Positions 1-6,689 of a stretch of 10,127 bases of DNA are shown piece after piece (the stretch's first letter is position 1; the number at the start of each line of letters is the position of its first letter). The position numbers and the translations under genes were made by a program. The notes under the pieces were generated by a model. The model was not told where the DNA came from. It worked only from the letters and a program-made list of their open reading frames with translations, and made no database searches. This stretch comes from Candidatus Nanopelagicales bacterium (GTDB taxonomy: Bacteria > Actinomycetota > Actinomycetes > S36-B12): the NCBI GenBank assembly GCA_938091275.1, contig CALKMY010000050.1:1-10127 (forward strand), in the 5' to 3' direction.

Positions 1-1002
1 CTCGTGATCAGCTCAAACGCGCACCTGATCACGCCGTACCACGTGACACTCGACAAGGTCACCGAGCGATTCTTAGGCAAGAGCAAGATCGGCACGACAG
101 GGCGAGGTATCGGGCCGACCTACAGCGACAAGATCGCCCGCATCGGGATCCGGGTGCAAGACGTCTTCGACGAGTCGATTCTGCGGCAAAAGGTCGAGGG
201 GGCGCTGGCCAACAAGAATCAGGTACTCGTCAAAGTCTTCAATCGGCGAGCGATCGAAACAGATGCGATTGTCGAAGGGCTACTGACGTACGCCGATGCC
301 TTACGGCCGATGGTCAGGGATACATCGCTGCTTCTGAACGAAGCACTCGATGCCGACAAGGTCGTTCTCCTCGAGGGTGGTCAAGGGACCCTTCTGGATG
401 TCGACCACGGAACGTATCCGTTCGTTACATCGAGCAACCCGACATCGGGAGGCGCGTGCACGGGAAGTGGGATCGGGCCCACTCGAATCACGCGTGTGAT
501 CGGAATTCTGAAGGCGTACACCACCCGTGTGGGGTCCGGACCGTTTCCGACCGAACTGTTCGATGACGATGGCGAGCGGCTGCGCACCATCGGTGGAGAG
601 CGTGGTGTGACCACGGGACGAGATCGTCGATGCGGCTGGTTCGATGCGCCCATCGCCCGATACGCAACGCGAGTCAATGGTCTGACCGACATCTTCCTGA
701 CCAAGCTCGATGTGCTTACGGGTTTCGAAAAGGTCCCCGTGTGTGTGGCGTACGACGTTGAGGGCACGCGCATGGATGAATTGCCGGAGTCTCAGACGGC
801 GTTCCATCACGCGAAGCCGATCTACGAATACCTTCCTGGCTGGGAAGAAGACATCTCCCAGGCTCGCTCGGTCGACGACCTACCGGCGAATGCTCGCAGT
901 TATGTGGAGTTCCTAGAGAGCATCTCGAATTGTCGAATTAGTGCGATCGGGGTCGGGCAGGACAGAAACGCCACTATCTCGATTCACGACTTAATCGACT
1001 GA
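1..1002 (+). CDS. purA: Adenylosuccinate synthetase (PurA), 3' part
   Basis: PurA joins IMP and aspartate using GTP to give adenylosuccinate, the first committed step from IMP to AMP, in the cytosol. The frame is open from the first base, so the gene starts upstream. About 333 codons are present of a family length near 427, so the N-terminal P-loop with the catalytic Asp and His is outside the window. Visible family motifs are GTTGRGIGPTYSDKIAR (IMP-binding segment), a GQGTLLDVDHGTYPFVTSSN block, the ILKAYTTRVGSGPFPTEL stretch, TTGRDRRCGWFD and TKLDVLTG. Near the C terminus the usual GPDR or GPGR guanine-binding motif reads GQDR, a small deviation. The TGA is followed after one base by the ATG of the acetyltransferase gene, so the two are probably co-transcribed and coupled. 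Identification is firm; only the 5' end is missing. Confidence 0.97.
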   Translation, partial: LVISSNAHLITPYHVTLDKVTERFLGKSKIGTTGRGIGPTYSDKIARIGIRVQDVFDESILRQKVEGALANKNQVLVKVFNRRAIETDAIVEGLLTYADALRPMVRDTSLLLNEALDADKVVLLEGGQGTLLDVDHGTYPFVTSSNPTSGGACTGSGIGPTRITRVIGILKAYTTRVGSGPFPTELFDDDGERLRTIGGERGVTTGRDRRCGWFDAPIARYATRVNGLTDIFLTKLDVLTGFEKVPVCVAYDVEGTRMDELPESQTAFHHAKPIYEYLPGWEEDISQARSVDDLPANARSYVEFLESISNCRISAIGVGQDRNATISIHDLID

Positions 1003-1003
1003 C

Positions 1004-1741
1004 ATGGATTTCTTCGATCTCGACTTCGAACTCGACGATCGAGGCAACCGCATAGGTCTCCCGGTAGCTCCGACGGCCTGTTCTCGTCCGGAGTGGGCTG
1101 TCATGACAGGTTCCTACTGTCGACTCGAGCCCCTGGACGCAAGCGCACACAGTGAAGACCTGTTCGCGGCCTTCCAAGGCCACGATGATCTGTGGACGTA
1201 CATGCCGCACGGACCCTTTGCCACGACCGAGGACTACCGACATTGGGTGCTGTCCGTGCAACGTCGCGACGATCCGATGTTCTTCGCGGTCATCGAGACT
1301 GAAACGGATCGGGCGCTCGGTGTCGCGTCGTACCTGCGCATCGACCCCGTGGCTCGGAGTATCGAGGTTGGTTGGATCACATACTCACCCGAATTGCAGA
1401 GTTCCCGGGCGGGTAGCGAGGCGATGTATTTGATGATGGGCAACGCCTTCGAGAGGGGCTATCGGCGCTACGAGTGGAAGTGCAATGCTCTGAATGTCGA
1501 GTCCATGAACGCTGCTCAGCGGTTGGGCATGAGTTTCGACGGGGTGTTTCCCCAGGCAACGGTGGTGAAAGGGCGGAACAGGGACACAGCCTGGTTTGCC
1601 CTGGTGGATCGTGACTGGCCACTCGTGCGAGCAGCGATGGAGAAGTGGCTGGAGCCCTCGAACTTCGATGCGAATGGCCGCCAGTTCAGTGCGCTATCCC
1701 AAGGCTCCAAGCCAGCAGTCCGCCGCTCATGGACAGTTTGA
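1004..1741 (+). CDS. GNAT N-acetyltransferase, RimJ/RimL type
   Basis: A 245-residue protein of the GNAT superfamily (Acetyltransf_3/RimJ-RimL group), which transfers acetyl from acetyl-CoA to an amine; the substrate here is unknown. The GNAT fold covers about residues 35-205. The acetyl-CoA pyrophosphate loop is probably QSSRAGSEA (132-140). It is followed by the family pattern GYRRYEWKCNALNVESMNAAQRLG (about 152-175, read in parts) and VVKGRNRDTAWF (187-198). An N-terminal acidic stretch (residues 1-20) and a tail after about 215 lie outside the core and show no motif I know. The ATG lies one base after the purA stop, so translation is likely to reinitiate there; no clear Shine-Dalgarno sequence is needed or seen. 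The location points to co-expression with purA, but no purine role is implied by the family. It could modify a protein N terminus or a small amine. Confidence 0.88.
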   Translation: MDFFDLDFELDDRGNRIGLPVAPTACSRPEWAVMTGSYCRLEPLDASAHSEDLFAAFQGHDDLWTYMPHGPFATTEDYRHWVLSVQRRDDPMFFAVIETETDRALGVASYLRIDPVARSIEVGWITYSPELQSSRAGSEAMYLMMGNAFERGYRRYEWKCNALNVESMNAAQRLGMSFDGVFPQATVVKGRNRDTAWFALVDRDWPLVRAAMEKWLEPSNFDANGRQFSALSQGSKPAVRRSWTV

Positions 1742-1766
1742 TGCCTTGATGTCCACAGGCTAACCT
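1738..1766 (+). promoter_or_regulatory. Candidate vapBC promoter (leaderless type)
   Basis: A TTGATG box (1738-1743, 4 of 6 to TTGACA) and a TAACCT box (1761-1766, fitting the actinobacterial TANNNT -10) are separated by 17 bp. The -35 box overlaps the stop codon of the preceding acetyltransferase gene. The predicted transcription start falls at or within a few bases of the vapB ATG at 1773, so the transcript would have almost no 5' leader. The only Shine-Dalgarno-like sequence, GGAG at 1767-1770, is just two bases from the ATG, which also fits leaderless initiation. The boxes are seen in the sequence; promoter activity is inferred. Confidence 0.5.
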
Positions 1767-1771
1767 GGAGA
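1752..1771. promoter_or_regulatory. Possible VapB/VapBC operator (imperfect palindrome)
   Basis: Two 8-base arms (1752-1759 and 1764-1771) flank a CTAA centre and pair at 6 of 8 positions; the inner CAGG/CCTG is perfect. The palindrome is centred on the putative -10 box and ends just before the vapB start codon, where VapB-type ribbon-helix-helix antitoxins commonly bind to repress their own operon. A short imperfect palindrome can arise by chance, so this rests mainly on its position. Confidence 0.3.
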
Positions 1772-1772
1772 G

Positions 1773-2039
1773 ATGCGCACGACTCTCACGCTGGACGACG
1801 ATCTGTTCATGGCCCTGAGCGAGCGAGCCCGCGCCACCGGGCGGACGTTCAAGGAAGTGGTCAACGAGGCAGTGCGTCGCGGGCTCGCCCCAGCGGCTTC
1901 ACGACCAGTGGTAGATCCTCCGGTCATCGACCTCGGTGCACGCATCATGACCGCGGATGAAGCAGAAGCGGCGGGTGAGGACCCGGAGGTGGTGAGGTTC
2001 CTGCGCGTGTCGGAAGGCCTCGAGCGTGATGCGCAGTGA
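1773..2039 (+). CDS. vapB: VapB-type antitoxin (ribbon-helix-helix)
   Basis: An 88-residue protein whose N terminus, MRTTLTLDDDLFMALSERAR followed by TGRTFKEVVNEAVRRGL (to about residue 38), is a typical ribbon-helix-helix DNA-binding domain of VapB antitoxins. The beta strand is residues 2-7, followed by two helices. The C-terminal half is acidic (for example TADEAEAAGEDPEVVRFL) and is expected to wrap around the toxin's active site; such tails are usually proteolytically labile. Its stop codon overlaps the start of the PIN-domain toxin gene in a GTGA junction, the usual antitoxin-first order. Autoregulation at the promoter just upstream is likely from family knowledge. The exact VapB subfamily number cannot be assigned from sequence alone. 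Confidence 0.88.
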   Translation: MRTTLTLDDDLFMALSERARATGRTFKEVVNEAVRRGLAPAASRPVVDPPVIDLGARIMTADEAEAAGEDPEVVRFLRVSEGLERDAQ

Positions 2040-2461
2040 TCGTGCCGGATGCGAACCTTCTTCTCTACGCGACAGAAGCATCATCGCCGTTCCATGAGCG
2101 AGCCCGTCGTTGGTGGCAGCAGACCCTGTCGGGTGATGAACTCGTCGGCCTACCGTGGGCGTCCCTGCTGGCGTTTCTTCGGTTATCCACCAACGCCAAG
2201 GTCTATGCCAGGCCCCTGTCGGTCGATGCAGCGGTTGCCGTTGTCGAGACGTGGCTGGATGCACCCAATGTCTCCGTGATCCACCCCGGCCCACGTCATC
2301 CGCATGCGATCCGAGCCTTTACTCCCGAGGGCGCCGGTGGTGATGCCGTCAACGATGTTCACATTGCGGCATTGGCCTGGGAACACGGAGGTACCGTGCA
2401 CTCTGCTGACAGCGACTTTGCGCGAATCCCGCAAGTGCGCTGGGTTAATCCGCTCACGTAG
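2036..2461 (+). CDS. vapC: VapC-type PIN-domain ribonuclease toxin
   Basis: A 141-residue single PIN domain, expected to be a Mg2+-dependent endoribonuclease that cuts specific RNAs (tRNA or rRNA in studied VapCs) and is neutralised by VapB. Acidic residues at canonical places are Asp5 (VPDANLLLYA), Asp107 (AVNDVHIAALAWEHG) and Asp125/Asp127 (SADSDF). At the usual second position, where many VapCs have Glu in a SxxxEflR context, this protein has LPWASLLAFLRL with Ala46; I recall this substitution from the mycobacterial-type subfamily (TIGR00028 group), so it need not mean inactivity. The end, VRWVNPL, is also typical of that group. The GTG start overlaps the vapB stop by four bases, giving coupled translation and near-equal synthesis. 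The gene looks intact. Confidence 0.9.
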   Translation: MIVPDANLLLYATEASSPFHERARRWWQQTLSGDELVGLPWASLLAFLRLSTNAKVYARPLSVDAAVAVVETWLDAPNVSVIHPGPRHPHAIRAFTPEGAGGDAVNDVHIAALAWEHGGTVHSADSDFARIPQVRWVNPLT

Positions 2462-2480
2462 ACGGATAATCCTGCCCAGA

Positions 2481-2510
2481 TTGTCTTGAACATTCGTTCG
2501 GTTCTACGCT
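2481..2510 (+). promoter_or_regulatory. Candidate promoter for the aminotransferase gene
   Basis: TTGTCT (2481-2486, 4 of 6 to TTGACA) and TACGCT (2505-2510, fits TANNNT) are 18 bp apart in the 81-bp gap after vapC. Transcription would begin near 2517, leaving a leader of about 25 bases that carries the GAGGAG ribosome binding site. An alternative -10-like GATAAT at 2465-2470 lacks a matching -35. This is a pattern match only. Confidence 0.3.
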
Positions 2511-2542
2511 TCGTTCACCACTTGGTACAACGAGGAGTTGGC

Positions 2543-3892
2543 ATGTCGTTTTCCCCCGATCCCACCCAGGGCAAGCACGTCTTCGATCTGGACCGTCAGT
2601 ACGTCTTCCATTCGTGGAGCGCCCAGGGTGCTTTGAACCCGATGTGTATCGCGGCGGCCGAGGGTTCGTACGTGTGGGACTACGACGGCAACAAGTGGCT
2701 GGACTTCTCCTCTCAACTGGTGAACGTGAATATCGGCCACCAGCACCCGAAGGTGATTGCCGCGATCCAAGAGCAGGCCGGGAAGTTGTCGACGATCGCT
2801 CCGCAGCATGCGAATGACAAGCGTGGTGAAGCTGCTAAGCGCATCGTTGAACTCGCTGGGCCAAATATGGCGAAGGTCTTCTTCACCAATGGCGGCGCTG
2901 ATGCGGTGGAGAACGCGATCCGCATGGCGCGGATCCATACGCACAAGCACAAGGTCCTGTCGACCTACCGCTCCTACCACGGCAACACAGGCGCGGCGAT
3001 CACTGCGACCGGTGATCCGCGGCGGTGGCCGAATGAGTACGCGAGCCAGCACGTGCACTTTTTCGGCCCGTACCCGTACCGCTCACCGTTCTGGTCGGAT
3101 AGTCCCGAGCAGGAGACCGAGCGTGCGCTGCAACACCTCGAGCAGGTCATCCAGTTCGAAGGCCCGAACACTGTCGGCGCGATCATTCTGGAATCCGTCG
3201 TCGGAACCGCCGGCATCCTGGTGCCGCCGCCGGGATACCTCGAAGGTGTGCGGGCGCTAGCCGACAAGTACGAGATCATGTGGATCGCCGACGAGACGAT
3301 GTCCGGCTTCGCACGCACCGGCAAGTGGTTCGCTTTCCAAAACTGGGATGCCCAGCCAGACCTCATCGTGTTCGCGAAAGGTTCCAACTCCGGCTACGTT
3401 CCGGTGGGCGGTGTCGTCATCTCCACGGACATCGCCGCCACGTTCGACGACCGCGTGTTCCCCGGTGGCCTCACTTACTCCGGGCACCCACTCGCCACCG
3501 CCTCCATCGTCGGATCCATCGATGCGATGCGCGAAGAGAGGGTCAATGAGCACGCCGCCGAGATCGGCGAAAAGGTCATCGGCCCCGGCCTGCGCGATCT
3601 GATGGACAAGCACAAGGTCATCGGTGAAGTGCGTGGCCTCGGCGTCTTCTGGGCGCTCGACCTGGTGACAGACCGGGCCACCCGGGAGCCGTTGGCGCCG
3701 TACGCTGGCACATCACCGGCGATGACGGAACTGGTAACCGAGTGCAAGAAGCGGTTCTTGATCCCCTTCACCAACTTCAATCGGATGCATGTTGTCCCAC
3801 CCGCCACGGTCAGCGAAGCCGAGGTCACCGAAGGCCTGGCGATTTTGGATGACGTCTTCGGCATCATCGACGCCCACTACACGGGAGCCTGA
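2543..3892 (+). CDS. Class III (omega) PLP-dependent aminotransferase
   Basis: A 449-residue fold-type I, subgroup II (class III) aminotransferase, the family of omega-amino acid:pyruvate, taurine, GABA and ornithine transaminases. Family motifs in order are the N-terminal YVWDYDGNKWLDFSSQLVN, the PLP-phosphate region TNGGADAVENAIRMAR, the YRSYHGNT stretch, Asp250 (ADETMSGFARTGKWFA) that pairs with the PLP ring nitrogen, and the Schiff-base Lys279 (FAKGSNSGYVPVGGVVIS) 29 residues later. The motif usually read DEV is DET here. The start is ATG 2543 because GAGGAG (2532-2537) lies five bases upstream; an in-frame TTG at 2486 would add 19 residues and has no such site. The substrate cannot be told from sequence; similar actinobacterial proteins carry the general label aspartate aminotransferase family. 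It sits between vapC and purD, 54 bp before purD, without an obvious purine role. Confidence 0.93.
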   Translation: MSFSPDPTQGKHVFDLDRQYVFHSWSAQGALNPMCIAAAEGSYVWDYDGNKWLDFSSQLVNVNIGHQHPKVIAAIQEQAGKLSTIAPQHANDKRGEAAKRIVELAGPNMAKVFFTNGGADAVENAIRMARIHTHKHKVLSTYRSYHGNTGAAITATGDPRRWPNEYASQHVHFFGPYPYRSPFWSDSPEQETERALQHLEQVIQFEGPNTVGAIILESVVGTAGILVPPPGYLEGVRALADKYEIMWIADETMSGFARTGKWFAFQNWDAQPDLIVFAKGSNSGYVPVGGVVISTDIAATFDDRVFPGGLTYSGHPLATASIVGSIDAMREERVNEHAAEIGEKVIGPGLRDLMDKHKVIGEVRGLGVFWALDLVTDRATREPLAPYAGTSPAMTELVTECKKRFLIPFTNFNRMHVVPPATVSEAEVTEGLAILDDVFGIIDAHYTGA

Positions 3893-3933
3893 CGATCGCA
3901 TCCGCGTTTGTGCTGGTGACGGAAAGAAGCCTG

Positions 3934-3939
3934 TAGGTT
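3934..3939 (+). promoter_or_regulatory. Candidate -10 box for leaderless purD mRNA
   Basis: TAGGTT fits TANNNT and ends seven bases before the purD GTG at 3947, the spacing expected when transcription starts at the first base of the start codon. There is no Shine-Dalgarno sequence between this box and the GTG, which supports leaderless translation. No good -35 is present at 16-18 bp; TTGTGC at 3908-3913 is 20 bp away. Confidence 0.4.
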
Positions 3940-3946
3940 CGAGCGC

Positions 3947-5218
3947 GTGAAGGTCCTGATCGTCGGCTCGGGCGCCCGCGAGCACGCCATCGTCCGAGCG
4001 CTCATGCGGGACGAGAACGTCACGGGGATCGAATGTGCTCCGGGGAATGCAGGCATCGCTGGTGACGTGACCACGCTCCCACTCGATGTGACCGACACAC
4101 AAGCGATCGCCGCGCTCGCACTCGAACGCGGTGTCGATCTAGTTGTCATCGGTCCTGAGGCTCCGCTGGTCGCAGGTGCAGCCGACGCTATTCGCGCGGC
4201 GGGAATCGCTTGCTTCGGGCCGTCCGCGCAGGCGGCTCGATTGGAAGGCAGCAAGGCGTTCGCCAAGGAAGTGATGGCCGAGGCCGGTGTACCGACGGCA
4301 ATGGCGTTGGTGTGTACCGATGGGGATCAGATCGACGGTGCCCTCGACACCTTTACTCGGCCCGGAACCCCGTACGTCGTGAAGGACGATGGTTTGGCCG
4401 GCGGCAAGGGTGTTGTCGTCACCGATGATCGTGCCGTCGCCGTCGCCCACGCGCGAGCGTGCCTTGCCGGCGGGAGTGCGGTGGTGATGGAGGAGTTCCT
4501 CGACGGTCCGGAGGTCTCTCTCTTCGCGATCACCGACGGAACATGCGTTGTGCCGTTGCAGCCCGCGCAGGATTTCAAGCGTGCCCACGACGATGACGCC
4601 GGCCCGAACACCGGCGGCATGGGTGCGTACTCGCCGCTGCCGTGGGCGCCGGCCGACGTGGTCGATGATGTGACGGCGCGGGTGTTGCAACCGATGATTG
4701 ACGCGATGGCCGCCCGAGGAACTCCGTTTGTCGGACTTCTGTACGCCGGACTGGCGATGACATCGCGTGGCATTCGTGTGGTCGAGTTCAACGCTCGTTT
4801 CGGTGACCCGGAGACCCAGGTTGTGCTTGCCCGACTGCAGTCCGGGCTTGGCGGCCTGATGATGGCTGCAGCCACAGGCCATCTGGAGACCCATCCCGCT
4901 CCGGTCTGGTCGAGCGATGCCGCCGTCACCGTCGTGATCGCCGCCCAGGGGTACCCGGAGAGTCCACGAACGGGTGACGTGATCGCCGGTCTGGGTGATG
5001 CCGCCGCCAGCGCCGGAGTGGACATCCTGCACGCGGGGACGAGGGTGCAGGACGACGGATCGATAGCCGCATCAGGTGGCCGGGTGCTGTCCGTCACGGC
5101 GGTCGGCGACACTTTGCATCAGGCACGGGAGCGCGCGTACACGGCTGTTGACCTCATCATTCTCGAGGGCTCGCACCACCGCCGCGACATCGCGCTGGCG
5201 GCCGCCACCCAGGAATAA
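3947..5218 (+). CDS. purD: Phosphoribosylamine-glycine ligase (GAR synthetase)
   Basis: PurD joins 5-phosphoribosylamine and glycine with ATP to give GAR, the second step of de novo purine synthesis. At 423 residues it has the normal monofunctional length. It starts with the pre-ATP-grasp nucleotide fold MKVLIVGSGAREHAI and the APGNAG segment (about 32-37). Next come VIGPEAPL, the GPSAQAARLEGSKAFAK helix, the ATP-grasp core with VKDDGLAGGKGVVV and MEEFLDGPEVS, NTGGMGAYSPLPW, and the GARS signature RFGDPETQV from Arg284. The C-terminal domain contains VVIAAQGYPE and the closing GGRVLSVTAVGDTL. The GTG start is supported by the N-terminal motif and a -10-like box seven bases upstream. The purB start lies 55 bp after the TAA, so the two could share a transcript. 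Nothing looks broken. Confidence 0.97.
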   Translation: MKVLIVGSGAREHAIVRALMRDENVTGIECAPGNAGIAGDVTTLPLDVTDTQAIAALALERGVDLVVIGPEAPLVAGAADAIRAAGIACFGPSAQAARLEGSKAFAKEVMAEAGVPTAMALVCTDGDQIDGALDTFTRPGTPYVVKDDGLAGGKGVVVTDDRAVAVAHARACLAGGSAVVMEEFLDGPEVSLFAITDGTCVVPLQPAQDFKRAHDDDAGPNTGGMGAYSPLPWAPADVVDDVTARVLQPMIDAMAARGTPFVGLLYAGLAMTSRGIRVVEFNARFGDPETQVVLARLQSGLGGLMMAAATGHLETHPAPVWSSDAAVTVVIAAQGYPESPRTGDVIAGLGDAAASAGVDILHAGTRVQDDGSIAASGGRVLSVTAVGDTLHQARERAYTAVDLIILEGSHHRRDIALAAATQE

Positions 5219-5259
5219 CACCGCTCATTGGCTCGTCGGCACGGTGTCAGGGGCAACGT

Positions 5260-5265
5260 GGAAGA
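5260..5265 (+). promoter_or_regulatory. Ribosome binding site deciding the purB start
   Basis: GGAAGA lies eight bases before GTG 5274 but only two bases before the in-frame ATG 5268. This favours the GTG, which gives an N terminus MSVPNVLAERYAS that matches the PNVLA-type start I know from actinobacterial PurB. AAGAAT at 5262-5267 could alternatively be read as a weak -10 box for a leaderless transcript. Confidence 0.45.
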
Positions 5266-5273
5266 ATATGGGC

Positions 5274-6689
5274 GTGAGCGTGCCAAACGTGCTCGCCGAG
5301 CGCTATGCGTCCCCGGCCATGCGGGCTATCTGGGCACCCGAATCAAAGATCATCGCGGAGCGGCGGCTGTGGATCGCGGTGATGCGGGCTCAGGCCGCAG
5401 CCGGACTCGACATCCCCGATGCGACCATCGCCGACTACGAGGCGCGGGTGGGCGATGTGGACGTGGCGTCTATCGCCGGGCGCGAGCGGGTGACCAAGCA
5501 CGACGTCAAGGCGCGCATCGAGGAGTTCAATGCGCTCGCCGGGCACGAGTCCATTCACCTCGGCATGACTTCGCGCGATCTGACCGAGAACGTCGAGCAA
5601 ATGCAACTGCGGCAATCGATGGAATTGATCCGCGACAAGTCGGTCGCGTCACTCGACCGTCTCGCCGGCTTGGCTGTCGCGTACTCCGAAACTGCCATGG
5701 CTGGTCGCTCGCACAACGTCGCCGCTCAAGTCACCACGTTGGGCAAACGCTTTGCCACGATTGCGCAGGAGATGCTTCTCGGGCTGGACCGCCTCGAAAT
5801 GCTCATCGATCGATATCCGATGCGCGGCATCAAGGGACCGGTCGGGACTGCGCAGGACATGCTCGATCTTCTCGATGGCGACAGCGACAAGCTCGCGCAA
5901 CTCGAGAGTGGTGTGGCCGAACACCTCGGGTTCGACGCGACATTGGTGAGCGTCGGCCAGGTGTATCCGCGGTCCTTGGACTACGACGTCGTGAGCGCGC
6001 TGGTGCAACTTGCGTCCGCGCCTTCGAATCTTGCCACCACGGTGCGATTGATGGCCGGTCATGAGCTCGCCACCGAGGGTTTCCGCCCGGGGCAGGTCGG
6101 CTCATCGGCGATGCCGCACAAGATGAACGCTCGCTCGTGCGAGCGCATCAACGGTATGCACGTACTTCTGCGCGGCTACGCGACGATGACCGCCGACCTC
6201 GCGGGTCAGCAGTGGAACGAAGGGGACGTGTCGTGTTCAGTGGTTCGCCGAGTTGCACTGCCGGACGCCTGCTACGCGATGGTCGGCCTGTTGGAAACGT
6301 TCCTGACGGTGCTCGACGGTTTCGGGGCATTCCCCGCGGTGATCGATGCCGAACTCGAACGCTACTTGCCGTTCCTTGCCACCACCAAGGTGTTGATGGC
6401 TGCCGTGCGATCAGGTAAGGGTCGAGAGAGTGCCCACGAGGCGATCAAGGAGCACGCGGTGGCGGCAGCGTTGCAGATGAGAGACGGCGAGGGCGCCGAT
6501 CTGCTCGCCATGTTGGCGGGAGATGAACGCATCGGTTTATCGCGGGAAGAGATCACCGAGATCATCGCTGCGCCATTGGACTTCACCGGCGCAGCTACGG
6601 ATCAGGTTCGTGTTATTGCCGAGCGCATCGAACTCCTTACTGAGCGGTTCCCCGATGCGGCGGGTTACCGGCCGGAGGACATCCTGTGA
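5274..6689 (+). CDS. purB: Adenylosuccinate lyase
   Basis: PurB acts twice in purine synthesis: it cleaves SAICAR to AICAR and adenylosuccinate to AMP, releasing fumarate each time. From GTG 5274 the protein has 471 residues, the length of actinobacterial PurB. It belongs to the fumarase/aspartase superfamily: conserved region 1 is AGRSHNVAAQ with His147, the substrate segment is TSRDLTENVEQ (from Thr99), and the flexible signature loop is GSSAMPHKMNARSCERING with catalytic Ser277/Ser278 and Lys283. The helical core and the C-terminal ADLC-type domain (about 365-471) are intact. An upstream in-frame extension to 5076 would overlap purD and encodes no family sequence, so I reject it. The TGA overlaps the GTG of purC in a GTGA junction, so purB and purC are translationally coupled. 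Confidence 0.97.
   Translation: MSVPNVLAERYASPAMRAIWAPESKIIAERRLWIAVMRAQAAAGLDIPDATIADYEARVGDVDVASIAGRERVTKHDVKARIEEFNALAGHESIHLGMTSRDLTENVEQMQLRQSMELIRDKSVASLDRLAGLAVAYSETAMAGRSHNVAAQVTTLGKRFATIAQEMLLGLDRLEMLIDRYPMRGIKGPVGTAQDMLDLLDGDSDKLAQLESGVAEHLGFDATLVSVGQVYPRSLDYDVVSALVQLASAPSNLATTVRLMAGHELATEGFRPGQVGSSAMPHKMNARSCERINGMHVLLRGYATMTADLAGQQWNEGDVSCSVVRRVALPDACYAMVGLLETFLTVLDGFGAFPAVIDAELERYLPFLATTKVLMAAVRSGKGRESAHEAIKEHAVAAALQMRDGEGADLLAMLAGDERIGLSREEITEIIAAPLDFTGAATDQVRVIAERIELLTERFPDAAGYRPEDIL

Noticed and set aside
301..810. Long open frames antisense to purA, and similar ones opposite purD (4139-5032, 4327-5112) and purB
   Set aside because: They are biased third-position shadows of strongly coding plus-strand genes in G+C-rich DNA, with no recognisable domains or ribosome binding sites.
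1730..1755. TGGACA/TGTCCA inverted repeat at the acetyltransferase stop, as a terminator or operator
   Set aside because: A 6-bp stem with a 14-base loop and no U-tract is too weak for a terminator. It overlaps the proposed -35 and spacer, but a 6-bp repeat may be chance.
2486..2542. TTG start of the aminotransferase at 2486
   Set aside because: The added 19 residues are not family sequence, and GAGGAG is placed five bases before ATG 2543.
5218..5247. ACACCG/CGGTGT inverted repeat just after the purD stop, as a possible terminator
   Set aside because: The stem is only 6 bp with an 18-base loop and no U-tract, and purB follows closely on the same strand.
5076..5273. Upstream extension of the PurB frame to 5076
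   Set aside because: It overlaps the end of purD in another frame and encodes arginine/serine-rich sequence typical of an out-of-frame shadow. GTG 5274 has a suitable ribosome binding site and the family N terminus.
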